A stretch of DNA of 53,229 nucleotides from Burkholderiaceae bacterium (GCA_947448305.1 CANFME010000005.1:1-53229); one strand, 5' to 3'; positions 8,362-18,230 are shown, numbered from the stretch's first letter. Numbers and translations: made by a program. Notes: generated by a model from the letters alone, not told the origin.

Positions 8362-10905
8362 ATGATATTTAAAAAGAAAAAAATACTGCGATTCAAATCG
8401 TGGCTCAAGCGACGGGACTCGACGCAAATTTTCTCGAATCAGTCGGTAGATTATCTTTACACTCCCATTATTGCAAGCATGCTTTTCATGGTTGCTATGT
8501 TCACTATTTTGTGGACCCTCAATAATCAAGAAACCAAACAAGCAGAAATTACATTATTTCGGGATATTGATTATTCAGAGCAAAGAATCCTAGTGAACTT
8601 TGATGAAAATGAAGAAGAGTTTTTAATCCTCAGTAAAGTATTCACAGAAAATATCTCTAACTCTACTATTGAGTTTTACCAACGGACCGGAGATTTATTA
8701 TCTCGACATAATGAGATTTTACAAATTAGGGCCATCTCTACTGATACTATTAGCACCCTAAGATATCCTATTAATGGTGCAGATGATTGGACCAATGTTC
8801 CGGAACTCAAAGACAGTATTCAAAGAAATTATCAAGAGACACTTCAAGACGCATTAAAATCAGGTAATGGGCAATATGGACATTTGTTTAATTTAGAGCC
8901 TATAGGCACCAATCAATCAATTAATCGTAACCGTTCTTTGGTATTTTGGTACGTGCAACCCGCTACGGTTTTTAGCTCGACAAACCACCACATCGCAGTC
9001 CTATATTCGATGCCCGCATTGTTGTCAAAAATCATTCCAAAAGATATTTTGAGTCGACATCGCTTTTCTATCATTAATGAAAATGGGCGGTCTATTTATA
9101 GCCTATCAGAGAAAAATCTTAACAAGGTACACGCAACTCACCAGATCCGCTTAACCAAGTTTCCCGAGAATCTTTCTCTGCAGGCCGAAAGTTACCCATC
9201 TCCAAGTAATATCAATTATCAAATGCTGTATTGGCTTGTGATTGGTTTAAGTGCTTATGTTATTTGGAGTTTTTGGTCAATATGGCGGCAAATGAAATCT
9301 CGTCAAGATATTCAAAAGAACCTCATTCAAGAAACAAATTTTCGGCGGGCAATTGAAGAATCGAATCCAGTAGGATTACGAGTGCATGACATGGATGGAA
9401 AAATTAATTACGTCAACCCTGCCTTTTGCAAAATGGTCGGATGGACTGCGGATGAATTATCAGGTAAGTACCCGCCCTTTCCATTTTGGTCAAGTGAAGA
9501 GGAAGTGACCAATAATATGCTCAAACTTGATAATGCCTTTAAAAATAAAACCGGCTCAATCGTCGGTATAGAGGCAACGATTACGACCAAATTGGGTAAA
9601 AAAATCTCGGTAAGAAACTTTGTATCTCCAATGATTGATGCAAGAAACCGACAAACTGGATGGATTAATTCATTAATTGATATTTCTGAGCCTCAAAGAA
9701 TTCGTGAAGAGTTGGCAATTTCTCAGCAGCGTTTTATAACAGTTCTAGAAGGGCTTGATGCAGCGATCTCAGTTATCAACCCTAAAAACGGAGAATTACT
9801 ATTCACGAATGGTTTATATCGTGAAATGTTTGGAAATTCTTCTGTAGCACACCTACAATTGATTGGTAATAAATCAGGATTTGTTTCTGAAGAATTAACA
9901 AAAGATGATAGTGTTGATGACTACGCGGGATTGCCATCTGCTATGCTTTTGCCGATCGCTAGTGACTCAGAAGAGGTTCAATTACCAAAGCCTAATGAAA
10001 ACTGGTATGAAGTACGCCGAAGATATATCCCATGGACAGATGGTGGATTAGCTCAGCTTTTGATCACAACAGATATCACATCAAGAAAACTAGCCGATGA
10101 GAACTTAAGAAATCAAGAGGAAAAACTGCAATTTTCGAGTCGTTTAACAACCATGGGAGAAATGGCCTCGTCAATTGCCCATGAATTAAATCAACCACTT
10201 GCCGCCATTAATAATTACTGCATGGGTGTCATTACTAGAGTAAAAAATTATTCGGACCCAGTCTTTCAATCTGAAATATTACCAGCCCTTGAAAAAGCTT
10301 CGGCCCAAGCACTTCGTGCTGGAACAATTATTCAACGAATTAGGAACTTCGTAAAAAGAAGTGCCCCGCAAAGGATTATTTGTCGGATTGAGGATATCAT
10401 TCAACAATCAGTCGAACTTGCCGAAATTGATGCAAAAAGATACAGCTTAGAAATTAGGTCACTCGTACCCAGCAATCTACCGGACTGTTATCTTGACCCA
10501 GTCTTAATAGAACAAGTCATCGTTAATTTGCTGAAGAATGGAATTGACTCCATGCGAAGTTCAACTCCACTCCACCTGAGATCACTTGTGATCCCAATGC
10601 ATTTAATTGTTGATTTAGATGAAACATCAGGCACTGAAATGTTACGAATTAGAATTATCGATAGTGGTCTAGGGATTAAGCCAGCCTCAATTCCCCAAAT
10701 TTTTGAACCGTTTTACAGTACAAAGGCAGAAGGGATGGGGATGGGCTTAAACATTTGTCGATCAGTTATAGAGTCTCATCAGGGGCGTCTATATGTGGTG
10801 AATAATTCTGACAAAGCAATTGAGGAAATAAACACTGAAACGTTTTTACCAAATGAGAAAGGCTGTACTTTTGTTGTACTGCTCCCAATAGGCGCTGACA
10901 ATTAA
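8362..10905 (+). CDS. Membrane PAS-domain sensor histidine kinase (FixL/DctS-like)
   Basis: The kinase half of a two-component system. Two membrane segments (about 34-53 and 287-306) enclose a periplasmic sensor region of about 230 residues. Two PAS domains follow (about 328-445 and 450-575), then a HisKA domain with the H-box SSIAHELNQPLAAINNY (His607) and an ATPase domain with NLLKNGIDSM (N box), DSGLGI (G1) and GMGMGLNICRS (G2). HELNQPL is typical of the FixL/DctB/TodS-like kinases. Its partner is the FixJ-like regulator next downstream. The pair is divergent from aceE, which suggests, without proof, a link to carbon or redox state. The signal is unknown; no haem-binding PAS motif is evident. 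No strong ribosome binding site is seen before the ATG. Confidence 0.9.
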   Translation: MIFKKKKILRFKSWLKRRDSTQIFSNQSVDYLYTPIIASMLFMVAMFTILWTLNNQETKQAEITLFRDIDYSEQRILVNFDENEEEFLILSKVFTENISNSTIEFYQRTGDLLSRHNEILQIRAISTDTISTLRYPINGADDWTNVPELKDSIQRNYQETLQDALKSGNGQYGHLFNLEPIGTNQSINRNRSLVFWYVQPATVFSSTNHHIAVLYSMPALLSKIIPKDILSRHRFSIINENGRSIYSLSEKNLNKVHATHQIRLTKFPENLSLQAESYPSPSNINYQMLYWLVIGLSAYVIWSFWSIWRQMKSRQDIQKNLIQETNFRRAIEESNPVGLRVHDMDGKINYVNPAFCKMVGWTADELSGKYPPFPFWSSEEEVTNNMLKLDNAFKNKTGSIVGIEATITTKLGKKISVRNFVSPMIDARNRQTGWINSLIDISEPQRIREELAISQQRFITVLEGLDAAISVINPKNGELLFTNGLYREMFGNSSVAHLQLIGNKSGFVSEELTKDDSVDDYAGLPSAMLLPIASDSEEVQLPKPNENWYEVRRRYIPWTDGGLAQLLITTDITSRKLADENLRNQEEKLQFSSRLTTMGEMASSIAHELNQPLAAINNYCMGVITRVKNYSDPVFQSEILPALEKASAQALRAGTIIQRIRNFVKRSAPQRIICRIEDIIQQSVELAEIDAKRYSLEIRSLVPSNLPDCYLDPVLIEQVIVNLLKNGIDSMRSSTPLHLRSLVIPMHLIVDLDETSGTEMLRIRIIDSGLGIKPASIPQIFEPFYSTKAEGMGMGLNICRSVIESHQGRLYVVNNSDKAIEEINTETFLPNEKGCTFVVLLPIGADN

Positions 10906-11025
10906 GCACATAAGTTATAACTATGGCAAATTTATGTCATGTCAATCACTTGGATGGTTATTTTTCTACCCAATTTTGAAAATCGTTTTAAACTAAGGAT
11001 AAATTTACTTTATATCCCTATAAAT

Positions 11026-11655
11026 ATGCCAACAATTGAAAAATCTCGTGAAATCATTTATGTTGTAGATGATGATGAAGCTGTTCGTGATTCCCTTAGC
11101 TGGTTGCTCGAAAGCAATGGTTATTTTGTTAAATGCTTTGGTAGTGCCGAACGTTTTTTACAAACCGTGATTGGCAATGATAGAGAAGTCACATCCTGTG
11201 CAATCCTTGATGTCAGAATGCCTGGAATGTCTGGTCTCGAATTACAAGAACATTTATTGGCTGAATCCATTCCGATGCCGATCGCCTTCATTACTGGTCA
11301 TGGGGATGTGACAATGGCAGTTTCGACAATGAAAAAAGGTGCGATTGACTTCATTGAAAAACCATTCAATGAGAACGAGTTGCATACTTTAGTCGAAAAA
11401 ATGTTAGTTCAAGCTCGGTTATCTTATAAAAATGCAAATTTACAAAAGAATAATCAAAATTTATTGAGTAAACTCACTAGTCGAGAAAGACAAGTATTAG
11501 AAAGAATCGTGGCGGGTAGATTAAATAAGCAAATTGCGGATGACTTGACCATTTCCATCAAAACAGTTGAGGCACATCGAGCCAATATCATGGAAAAATT
11601 AAATGTAAATACTGTCGCTGACTTACTTCGATTAGCCCTATCTGAGAAAACCTAA
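11026..11655 (+). CDS. FixJ-family response regulator
   Basis: A receiver domain (about residues 5-125) with the acidic pocket VVDDDEAVRDSL, phosphoacceptor Asp62 in LDVRMPGMSG, the conserved ITGHGD switch region and KPF lysine is joined to a LuxR-type helix-turn-helix (LTSRERQVLERIVAGR through VEAHRANIMEKL). This is the FixJ/TtrR/DctR layout and length. I chose the ATG at 11026 because family homology begins there; the frame stays open to an ATG at 10939 but the extra 29 residues look non-coding. No good ribosome binding site precedes 11026. It is expected to act with the upstream kinase; targets are unknown. Confidence 0.9.
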   Translation: MPTIEKSREIIYVVDDDEAVRDSLSWLLESNGYFVKCFGSAERFLQTVIGNDREVTSCAILDVRMPGMSGLELQEHLLAESIPMPIAFITGHGDVTMAVSTMKKGAIDFIEKPFNENELHTLVEKMLVQARLSYKNANLQKNNQNLLSKLTSRERQVLERIVAGRLNKQIADDLTISIKTVEAHRANIMEKLNVNTVADLLRLALSEKT

Positions 11656-11668
11656 AAATAGTTAAAGT

Positions 11669-12526
11669 ATGCCTGCAAAAATTTTAGATGGAACTGCCTT
11701 ATCAAAACAACTTCGAACCCAAATTGCTACAAACTCAGCAATCTTATCTGCTAAAGGAACTAAACCCGGATTAGCGGTAGTACTTGTGGGAACAAATCCT
11801 GCTAGTCAAATTTACGTTAGAAATAAAATTAAGGCATGTCATGATGCCAATATTCACTCTGAGTTAATTTCCCTAGGTGAAAATGCTAGCCAAGAAGAAT
11901 TGCTTACTGTGATTCACGGACTCAACGAAAATCCATCAATTCATGGCATTCTTGTGCAGTTACCACTCCCCTCTCAGATTGATTCTCACGCAGTTCTAGA
12001 ATCGATTGATCCGGAAAAAGATGTAGATGGTTTTCATGTGGCCAATGCTGGGGCTTTAATGACCGGAAAACCATTATTTATTCCATGTACACCATACGGT
12101 TGTATGAAAATGTTGGAAAGTATTGGATATCCTATTCGCGGGGCAAGAGCAGTTATTGTTGGTGCATCTAATATCGTAGGTAAACCAATGGCAATGCTTC
12201 TTCTTCAAGCAGGTGCCACAGTAACCATCTGTAATAGCAAAACAAAAGATTTATCCGCTCACACTAGAGAAGCAGATATTCTAGTAGTTGCTACCGGCAA
12301 ACCAAAAATGATTCATGCACAAATGGTAAAGCCTGGAGCAGTCGTCATTGATGTTGGCATCAATCGCCTGCCGGATGGTAAGCTGTGTGGCGACGTAGAT
12401 TATGATGAAGTGAAATATGTAGCTAACTGGATCTCCCCTGTCCCAGGTGGAGTTGGCCCAATGACCATTACTATGCTTTTACAAAATACACTCGAAGCCG
12501 CTCAACATTTCCACCAAAAGAAATAA
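11669..12526 (+). CDS. folD: Bifunctional methylenetetrahydrofolate dehydrogenase/cyclohydrolase
   Basis: FolD interconverts 5,10-methylene-THF and 10-formyl-THF with NADP+ and so supplies one-carbon units for purine and fMet synthesis. At 285 residues it has normal length. Visible motifs are the active-site YVRNKIKAC (Tyr49, Lys53), [19 protein letters not shown], the nucleotide-binding [11 protein letters not shown] and the C-terminal [14 protein letters not shown]. It starts 13 bases after the response regulator gene and is followed by prlC after 5 bases, so the five plus-strand genes from the kinase to xth may share transcripts. Confidence 0.97.
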   Translation: MPAKILDGTALSKQLRTQIATNSAILSAKGTKPGLAVVLVGTNPASQIYVRNKIKACHDANIHSELISLGENASQEELLTVIHGLNENPSIHGILVQLPLPSQIDSHAVLESIDPEKDVDGFHVANAGALMTGKPLFIPCTPYGCMKMLESIGYPIRGARAVIVGASNIVGKPMAMLLLQAGATVTICNSKTKDLSAHTREADILVVATGKPKMIHAQMVKPGAVVIDVGINRLPDGKLCGDVDYDEVKYVANWISPVPGGVGPMTITMLLQNTLEAAQHFHQKK

Positions 12527-12531
12527 TCCCT

Positions 12532-14643
12532 ATGCAAAACCCGTTACTATCAATGGGGCGGGATGTACCTGCCTATAATCAAATCCTACCTGAGCATATT
12601 CAGCCTGCGATTAATGCGTTACTGACTAAGGCCTACGATGTTTTAAAGGATGTAGAAAATCTTCAAGGCACTCCCAGTTGGGCAAATTTAATCGAACCTT
12701 TGGAAGAAGTCAACGAATCTCTCGGGAGAGCATGGGGTGTTGTAAATCATTTAACCAGCGTCATTGACTCCCCAGAACTACGATCTGCTCACGCAACAAT
12801 GATTCCAGAGGTAACTGCATTTAGTAGTTACTTCTCGCAAAATTTAAATATTTTCGAAAAAGTTAAAACCCTCAAACTCTCCTCTGAATGGCAGACACTC
12901 AGTAAGGCGCAACAAAAAAGTGTTAATAATACGATCCGAGATTTCCAGTTAGGCGGTGCAGAATTACCGGATGATTTAAAACCTTTATTTGCAAAAAACT
13001 CAGAAGATCAAGCGAATGCTTGTAAGGATTTTTCAGACCATGTCTTAGATGCAACCGATCAATTTATTCATTTAGTCAACAACAAAGATGAGCTTTCAGG
13101 TTTACCTGAGGATATATTAGCTGCCGCTAAAGAACTTGCCACTGAGAAAGGATTAGAGGGGTGGGCTTTTAGCCTTAAATTTCCCTCATATTTTCCAGTA
13201 CAACAGCTCGCTAAATACCGCCCTCTTCGTCAAACACTTTATCAAGCCTTTGTGACAAGAGCTTCGGAGTTAGGTGCTAAGTATGGCCAAGGTAAGGCCG
13301 AATGGGATAACACTCAATTAATGTTGAAAATATTGAGCTTACGTCAAGAAGAAGCAAAACTTCTTGGCTACCCGAACTACGCTGCATTGAGCTTGGTTCC
13401 TAAAATGGCTCAAGATGTTGAGCAGGTCAGAAAGTTCCTCAATGAATTTGCCACACGAGCCCATCCTAAAGCACTTTCGGACCTCGAAGAATTGTCAGAG
13501 TTTGCTAAATCAAAATTAAATATAGAGACCTTAGAGCCTTGGGATATTACCTTTGTTTCAGAGGCCTTAAAAGAAGAAAAGTATTTATTCTCTGAAAATG
13601 AAGTGAAACAATACTTCCCAATTGATCAAGTTCTAACTGGACTTTTTAACGTGATCGAAACTGTTTTACAAATTAGGATAGAACCTTTCGAGTTACCGAA
13701 ATGGCATGAAGATGTTAAATCCTTTCAAGTTCGGAATGAGCAAGGGGAAATTGTTGCCTACTTTTACTTAGACGCTTACGCCAGAACGGGTAAGCGTGGC
13801 GGTGCATGGATGGATGATGCTAGAGGTCGCAAACTGATGGCTAATGGCGCAATTCAAACCCCGATTGCCTACTTAGTCTGTAATTTTCCAGCACCTTTAA
13901 AATCGGCAGATGGTGAAATTAAACCAGCAACAATATCTCATGATGATGTCATTACTCTGTTCCATGAATTCGGCCATGGACTTCATCATATGCTGACACA
14001 AGTTGATACGTTGGGTGTTTCAGGTATTAACGGCGTCGAATGGGATGCTGTTGAGTTACCTAGCCAGTTCATGGAAAATTTTTGTTGGGATTATGAGGTT
14101 ATCTCTAAACTTTCCAAGCATGTGCAAACAGGTGAAAAATTACCTAAAGACTTATTTGCGAAAATGTACTCCGCAAAAAACTTTCAGAATGGTTTATTTA
14201 CACTCAGACAAATGGTGTTCGCATTATTTGACTGGGAGTTGCACGCAACCTTTGACCCAAGTCAGCAAAATGCATCTGATATCTTAGCCTTGTCAAAAGA
14301 CATCAATTCTCGAATACATGTCATACCCCAATCAGATTTATCAAGATGGCCTAATACTTTTAGCCATATTTTTTCTGGCGGATATGCAGCAGGCTATTAT
14401 AGTTACAAATGGGCGGAGGTTTTATCCGCTGACGCATTTGCAGCGTTTGAAGAACAAGAATCAACTTTTGGCTCTGTGTTGAATTCTGAAGTTGGTATTC
14501 GTTACCGCCATGAAATTTTAGAAGTTGGCGGGAGTCGTTCCGCTACTGAGTCCTTTGCGGCTTTCCGTGGAAGAGAACCCTCGATAGATGCCCTTTTACG
14601 CCATGGTGGCTTAATTTCTTTAAATGAGGGATTACCACGTTGA
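12532..14643 (+). CDS. prlC: Oligopeptidase A (M3 zinc metallopeptidase)
   Basis: Oligopeptidase A degrades short peptides, including cleaved signal peptides, in the cytoplasm. The M3-family zinc motif is LFHEFGHGLHHML (His478, Glu479, His482), with the third zinc ligand expected in ELPSQFMEN further on. Other conserved blocks are YFYLDAYARTGKRGGAWM and FSGGYAAGYYSYKWAEVLSAD. The 703-residue length is normal. Its stop codon overlaps the TTG start of xth, indicating translational coupling. Confidence 0.95.
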   Translation: MQNPLLSMGRDVPAYNQILPEHIQPAINALLTKAYDVLKDVENLQGTPSWANLIEPLEEVNESLGRAWGVVNHLTSVIDSPELRSAHATMIPEVTAFSSYFSQNLNIFEKVKTLKLSSEWQTLSKAQQKSVNNTIRDFQLGGAELPDDLKPLFAKNSEDQANACKDFSDHVLDATDQFIHLVNNKDELSGLPEDILAAAKELATEKGLEGWAFSLKFPSYFPVQQLAKYRPLRQTLYQAFVTRASELGAKYGQGKAEWDNTQLMLKILSLRQEEAKLLGYPNYAALSLVPKMAQDVEQVRKFLNEFATRAHPKALSDLEELSEFAKSKLNIETLEPWDITFVSEALKEEKYLFSENEVKQYFPIDQVLTGLFNVIETVLQIRIEPFELPKWHEDVKSFQVRNEQGEIVAYFYLDAYARTGKRGGAWMDDARGRKLMANGAIQTPIAYLVCNFPAPLKSADGEIKPATISHDDVITLFHEFGHGLHHMLTQVDTLGVSGINGVEWDAVELPSQFMENFCWDYEVISKLSKHVQTGEKLPKDLFAKMYSAKNFQNGLFTLRQMVFALFDWELHATFDPSQQNASDILALSKDINSRIHVIPQSDLSRWPNTFSHIFSGGYAAGYYSYKWAEVLSADAFAAFEEQESTFGSVLNSEVGIRYRHEILEVGGSRSATESFAAFRGREPSIDALLRHGGLISLNEGLPR

Positions 14644-15482
14644 ATCAATATCGAATCGCCACTTGGAATGTGAATTCAATCAAGGTGAGACTACCTCATC
14701 TTTTAAATTGGCTTTCCCAACAAGCGGCAAAAAATGAACCCATTGATATTATTGGGCTGCAAGAACTGAAGTTGACCGAGGATAAGTTTCCATTTGGTGA
14801 GTTAGAGAAAGCCGGTTATTACAGTCTTGTAGCAGGTCAAAAAACCTATAATGGAGTTGCTGTTCTCGTTCGTAAAGAAGCACTATCTCTTGTCACTCAA
14901 GATCCTGAGACTGCGTTCTTAGATTTTCAAAAAAACATCCCTGGATTTGTTGATGAACAACAAAGGTTAATTGCTACAACTATTCATTTAAAAAATACCC
15001 AGCCATTGCGATTTATCTGCGGTTACTTCCCAAATGGAGAAGCTGTTGGATCAGAGAAATTTAGTTATAAATTAAGTTGGCTAGAAGCACTAGAGAATTA
15101 TTTACAGAGTCAATTAAAAGCTTACGACAGACTATTATTAGTTGGTGACTACAACATCGCTCCGAAAGATCAAGATGTCCACGATCCAGCAGCATGGGTT
15201 GGTCAAAACTTAGTTTCTGATGAAGAGCGAAAATATTTTTTTAATATGGAAGCGATGGGGCTAATCGATAGTTACCGGCTATTTGAGCAAGCCCCGAAAT
15301 CTTTCAGTTGGTGGGACTATCGAATGATGGGGTTTCGTCGTAATGCAGGAATGCGAATTGACCACATTCTCATCAGCCCAGCATTAAAAGAGAAGGCTGC
15401 ATTGTGCACTATTGATAAGACGCCTAGAACGTGGGAACAGCCATCCGATCACGCTCCAGTGATTATTACGATTAATAAGTAG
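14640..15482 (+). CDS. xth: Exodeoxyribonuclease III
   Basis: This enzyme is an AP endonuclease and 3'-5' exonuclease of base excision repair. Active-site motifs of the EEP fold are present: ATWNVNSIK (Asn10 region), LQELK (Glu42), GDYNIAP (Asp170, Asn172) and the C-terminal SDHAP (Asp270, His271). The start is TTG, overlapping the prlC stop as TTGA, with GAGGG 8-9 bases upstream. The gene closes the plus-strand block and is followed by a strong terminator. Confidence 0.94.
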   Translation: MNQYRIATWNVNSIKVRLPHLLNWLSQQAAKNEPIDIIGLQELKLTEDKFPFGELEKAGYYSLVAGQKTYNGVAVLVRKEALSLVTQDPETAFLDFQKNIPGFVDEQQRLIATTIHLKNTQPLRFICGYFPNGEAVGSEKFSYKLSWLEALENYLQSQLKAYDRLLLVGDYNIAPKDQDVHDPAAWVGQNLVSDEERKYFFNMEAMGLIDSYRLFEQAPKSFSWWDYRMMGFRRNAGMRIDHILISPALKEKAALCTIDKTPRTWEQPSDHAPVIITINK

Positions 15483-15504
15483 TCTGACTAGGATACATTC
15501 AATT

Positions 15505-15536
15505 AAAAATTACCGCACAAGAGGCGGTAATTTTTT
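15505..15536. terminator. Bidirectional terminator between xth and ntrC
   Basis: A 12-bp perfect stem, AAAAATTACCGC with GCGGTAATTTTT around a 7-base loop, lies between convergent genes. T-runs exist on both strands (TTTTTT rightward; the A5 on the left arm gives T5 leftward), so it should stop both xth and ntrC transcripts. Confidence 0.9.
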
Positions 15537-15603
15537 GGTAATCTACTAAGCTATACTAATCCACTTATAAGAGCGGTTGTATTTTAGGTCAAAAATATCA
15601 ACT

Positions 15604-17091
15604 CTAATCAATATTTAACTCTTGAACCTTTCGAGTAATGGTATTGCGACCAATTCCTAAACGTTCTGCTGCTTCCACTTTTCTACCTCGCGTAACTTCA
15701 AGAGCAGTTTCAATCAAGGATTTTTCGAATTTATTCAACAACTCCTGATAAACACCTTCGTTATTTGCCTCTAACATTTTTTTTGCAATTAACTTTAAGC
15801 CACTTTCCCAAGAGGAGCTATTCTGATTAATGGCAGGCAAAGGCGTAGGCGCTACAGAGATATTTTTTTCAGGATTGACATACTCTGGGGCATTTACAAT
15901 GGTAGGTGGCGAGCTAAATTGATGAAAATCCTTGGGCAAGTCTTTCGGCATAATTTCTTGAGCAGAAACCATCACCGTTAAACGATGACAAATATTTTGA
16001 AGCTCTCGAACGTTTCCAGGAAGTTGCATCATAGAAAGAATATCTAAGGTTAGAGGATTTAAAATCTTCGGTTTAACGTTTAATTCTCTAGCACTCATCA
16101 TTAAGAAATGTTGCGTCAAAATTGGAATATCTTCTTTTCGATCGCGTAAAGCTGGCAAACGAAGGCGGATTACGTTTAGACGATGAAACAAGTCCTCCCT
16201 AAACTGACCACTGGCAACTAAGGCCTCTAAATTTTTAAAACTAGAGGCAATAAATCGGACATTACACTTGAATTCTTGCTGACCACCAATTCGGTAAAAT
16301 CTGCCATCTTCAATTAGTCTTAATAACGTGCCTTGCAACTCAAGCGGCAAATCCCCTACTTCATCTAAAAAGAGAGTACCACCATCTGCTTGTTCAAAAC
16401 AACCACGCTTCATCGTTGGAGCATTGGCAAAAGCACCACGTTCATATCCAAATAATTCAGCTTCAATTAAATCTTTCGAAATTTTAGCTAAATTAAATTC
16501 AATAAATGGCGCTGAAGAACGATCACCGTGACGATGTAATGCTCTCGCAACTAACTCTTTACCAGTCCCAGATTCACCAGTGATCAAAATACTGGCATTC
16601 GACTGAGCTAGTCTACCAACTGCTCTGAAAATCTCTTGCATCGAAGGTGCTTGTCCAATCAGTTCGGGTGGCATTGAGCCACTCGCCACCATATTTGGAG
16701 CAAATTGCGTTTTCACTACTTCTAAACTAATACTTTCATTTACTGCTCGGGTAATGATCGCAATCACATCGCCAATATCAAAGGGCTTAGTAATATATTC
16801 AAATGCACCACCTTGAAATGCAGAAACAGCTGACTCCATATCCGAGAAGGCCGTCATAATAATAACGGGGATCTTAGGAAAGTCCTGTTTTATCTGTTGT
16901 AGCAAAGTAATACCGCTGCCCTTAGGCATACGAATATCTGAAATGATTACCTGGGGCTTTTCTTTTTCTAGTAGATCTAGAACATCATCTGGGTTAGAAA
17001 AACTTTTGAAGGGAATTCCTTCTCTGGCTAAAGCCTTTTCTAAAACCCAACGGATAGATTGATCATCATCTACAATCCAGACGGCTCTCAT
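15604..17091 (-). CDS. ntrC: Nitrogen regulator NtrC with an altered sigma-54 contact loop
   Basis: NtrC is the response regulator of nitrogen limitation, phosphorylated by NtrB. The receiver domain (1-120) has Asp52 in SDIRMPKGSG. The AAA+ domain has Walker A GESGTGKE, Walker B GGTLFLDEVGD and the FREDLFHRLNV region. A Fis-type helix-turn-helix ends the protein (EAAERLGIGRNTITRKV). The loop that touches sigma-54, normally GAFTGA, reads GAFANA (residues 219-224), clear in the DNA at 16420-16437. The region after it (VRFIASSFKNL instead of the usual IAATH or IAATN) also deviates. ATP-binding residues are kept, so the protein is not simply decaying. It overlaps ntrB by 4 bases. Regulation with sigma-70 is an inference. 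Confidence 0.93.
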   Translation of the reverse strand: MRAVWIVDDDQSIRWVLEKALAREGIPFKSFSNPDDVLDLLEKEKPQVIISDIRMPKGSGITLLQQIKQDFPKIPVIIMTAFSDMESAVSAFQGGAFEYITKPFDIGDVIAIITRAVNESISLEVVKTQFAPNMVASGSMPPELIGQAPSMQEIFRAVGRLAQSNASILITGESGTGKELVARALHRHGDRSSAPFIEFNLAKISKDLIEAELFGYERGAFANAPTMKRGCFEQADGGTLFLDEVGDLPLELQGTLLRLIEDGRFYRIGGQQEFKCNVRFIASSFKNLEALVASGQFREDLFHRLNVIRLRLPALRDRKEDIPILTQHFLMMSARELNVKPKILNPLTLDILSMMQLPGNVRELQNICHRLTVMVSAQEIMPKDLPKDFHQFSSPPTIVNAPEYVNPEKNISVAPTPLPAINQNSSSWESGLKLIAKKMLEANNEGVYQELLNKFEKSLIETALEVTRGRKVEAAERLGIGRNTITRKVQELNID

Positions 17092-18230
17092 TGTGAACTC
17101 CTTGAATCAATACTTGTTATAAAATCTGCAGAGGTATACGGAATTTGTATATGAAATTCGGTCCTACCTGGAACACTTTGAACGCTAATAAACCCTCCAT
17201 GCATCTGGACAAATGATTGGGCAAGAGTGAGACCTAAACCGCTTCCAGAGGCTCTACCGGATACTAAAGGTAGAAAAACATGATCAATAATTTCTGGCGC
17301 TATACCAGGACCGTTATCGATAATGAGGATATTTAGTGCAAGCTTAAAACGTTTTTTTGCAATCGTAATATTTCTGGAAATACTAGATTGAAGCTCAATC
17401 AATGCATCCCCATTTCTTATTCGATCTTCAAGTATTTGAGCAGCATTATGAACAATATTCAGAACTGCTTGAATCAATAATTCTTTATCGCCAATGAAGT
17501 CCGGCATACTAACATCATAGAAACGCGTAATTTGTAAGCCTTTAGGAAACTCTGCAAGCACAATACTTCGAACTCGTTCTAACACCTCATGAATATTGAC
17601 TTCGCTAACTTGTTTTTGTTTTTTTTGAGGTGCTAACAGCCGTTCAACTAAGAGTTGTAAGCGGTCAACCTCTTTAATCATGACCTTGGTATATTCTTTT
17701 AAAGAAGGATCTGGTAATTCATAATCTAGCAACTGGGCAGCACCCTTGATCCCACCTAGTGGATTTTTAATTTCGTGAGCCAGATTCCTCATTAGATCTT
17801 TGTTCGCTCTTGCTTGCATCATTAAACGCTCTTCCCGAGCACTTTTGTTGCGTTGATCAATTTCGAACCATTCCATTAAAAACAAATCAGCCCCCTCTAA
17901 ATTAGAAAGGATAAGATAAGCTAAACATTCCTTTTGGTCTAAACGAAGAGAACCAATATCTAATAAAATATCAACGCGTTGCGTAATACCCGTTCTCTGA
18001 AACAACTCGAGCGATTGATAAAATGCGCCCTCATCGCCAAACAAATCTTTCAATTCATATCCAACAAATGACTTTCTCGATAATTTGAAAAAGACTTCAG
18101 CTGCCGTATTCGCATAAAGCACTTCCAAGGTACTCTTATCAACGATAAGAACCGAGTTTGGCATCTGATCAAGTGCCTCTTGAGGATTAAAAAGGGCAGC
18201 CGAAGCTGCCCTAGTCGGTATCATGCGCAT
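17088..18230 (-). CDS. ntrB: Nitrogen-regulation histidine kinase NtrB
   Basis: NtrB phosphorylates or dephosphorylates NtrC according to PII signalling. It is soluble, with a PAS domain (about 20-125), a HisKA domain with RNLAHEIKNPLGGIKGAAQLL-type H-box (His152) and a HATPase domain with NIVHNAAQ, DNGPGI and GSGLGLTLA. The start is uncertain. The longest frame begins at 18230 but its first codons contain the glnA terminator and no good ribosome binding site. An internal ATG at 18164 (MPNSVLIVD) has AGAGG 10 bases upstream and lies just after the terminator; it would trim the first PAS residues. It overlaps ntrC by 4 bases (ATGA). Confidence 0.92.
   Translation of the reverse strand: MRMIPTRAASAALFNPQEALDQMPNSVLIVDKSTLEVLYANTAAEVFFKLSRKSFVGYELKDLFGDEGAFYQSLELFQRTGITQRVDILLDIGSLRLDQKECLAYLILSNLEGADLFLMEWFEIDQRNKSAREERLMMQARANKDLMRNLAHEIKNPLGGIKGAAQLLDYELPDPSLKEYTKVMIKEVDRLQLLVERLLAPQKKQKQVSEVNIHEVLERVRSIVLAEFPKGLQITRFYDVSMPDFIGDKELLIQAVLNIVHNAAQILEDRIRNGDALIELQSSISRNITIAKKRFKLALNILIIDNGPGIAPEIIDHVFLPLVSGRASGSGLGLTLAQSFVQMHGGFISVQSVPGRTEFHIQIPYTSADFITSIDSRSSQ
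18189..18212 (-). terminator. Rho-independent terminator after glnA, inside the 5' end of ntrB
   Basis: On the minus strand GGGCAGC and GCTGCCC pair around a TTCG tetraloop (extended by one A-T pair), followed by TTTTT. The stem begins 37 bases after the glnA stop. It lies between glnA and the likely ntrB start at 18164, as in the enteric glnA-ntrBC operon, where partial termination lowers ntrBC expression. If ntrB starts at 18230 the terminator is translated. Confidence 0.9.

Noticed and set aside
10939..11025. 29-residue extension of the FixJ-like regulator
   Set aside because: Receiver-domain homology begins at 11026; the extension looks like untranslated leader and includes AAGGAT too far from the ATG to decide a start.
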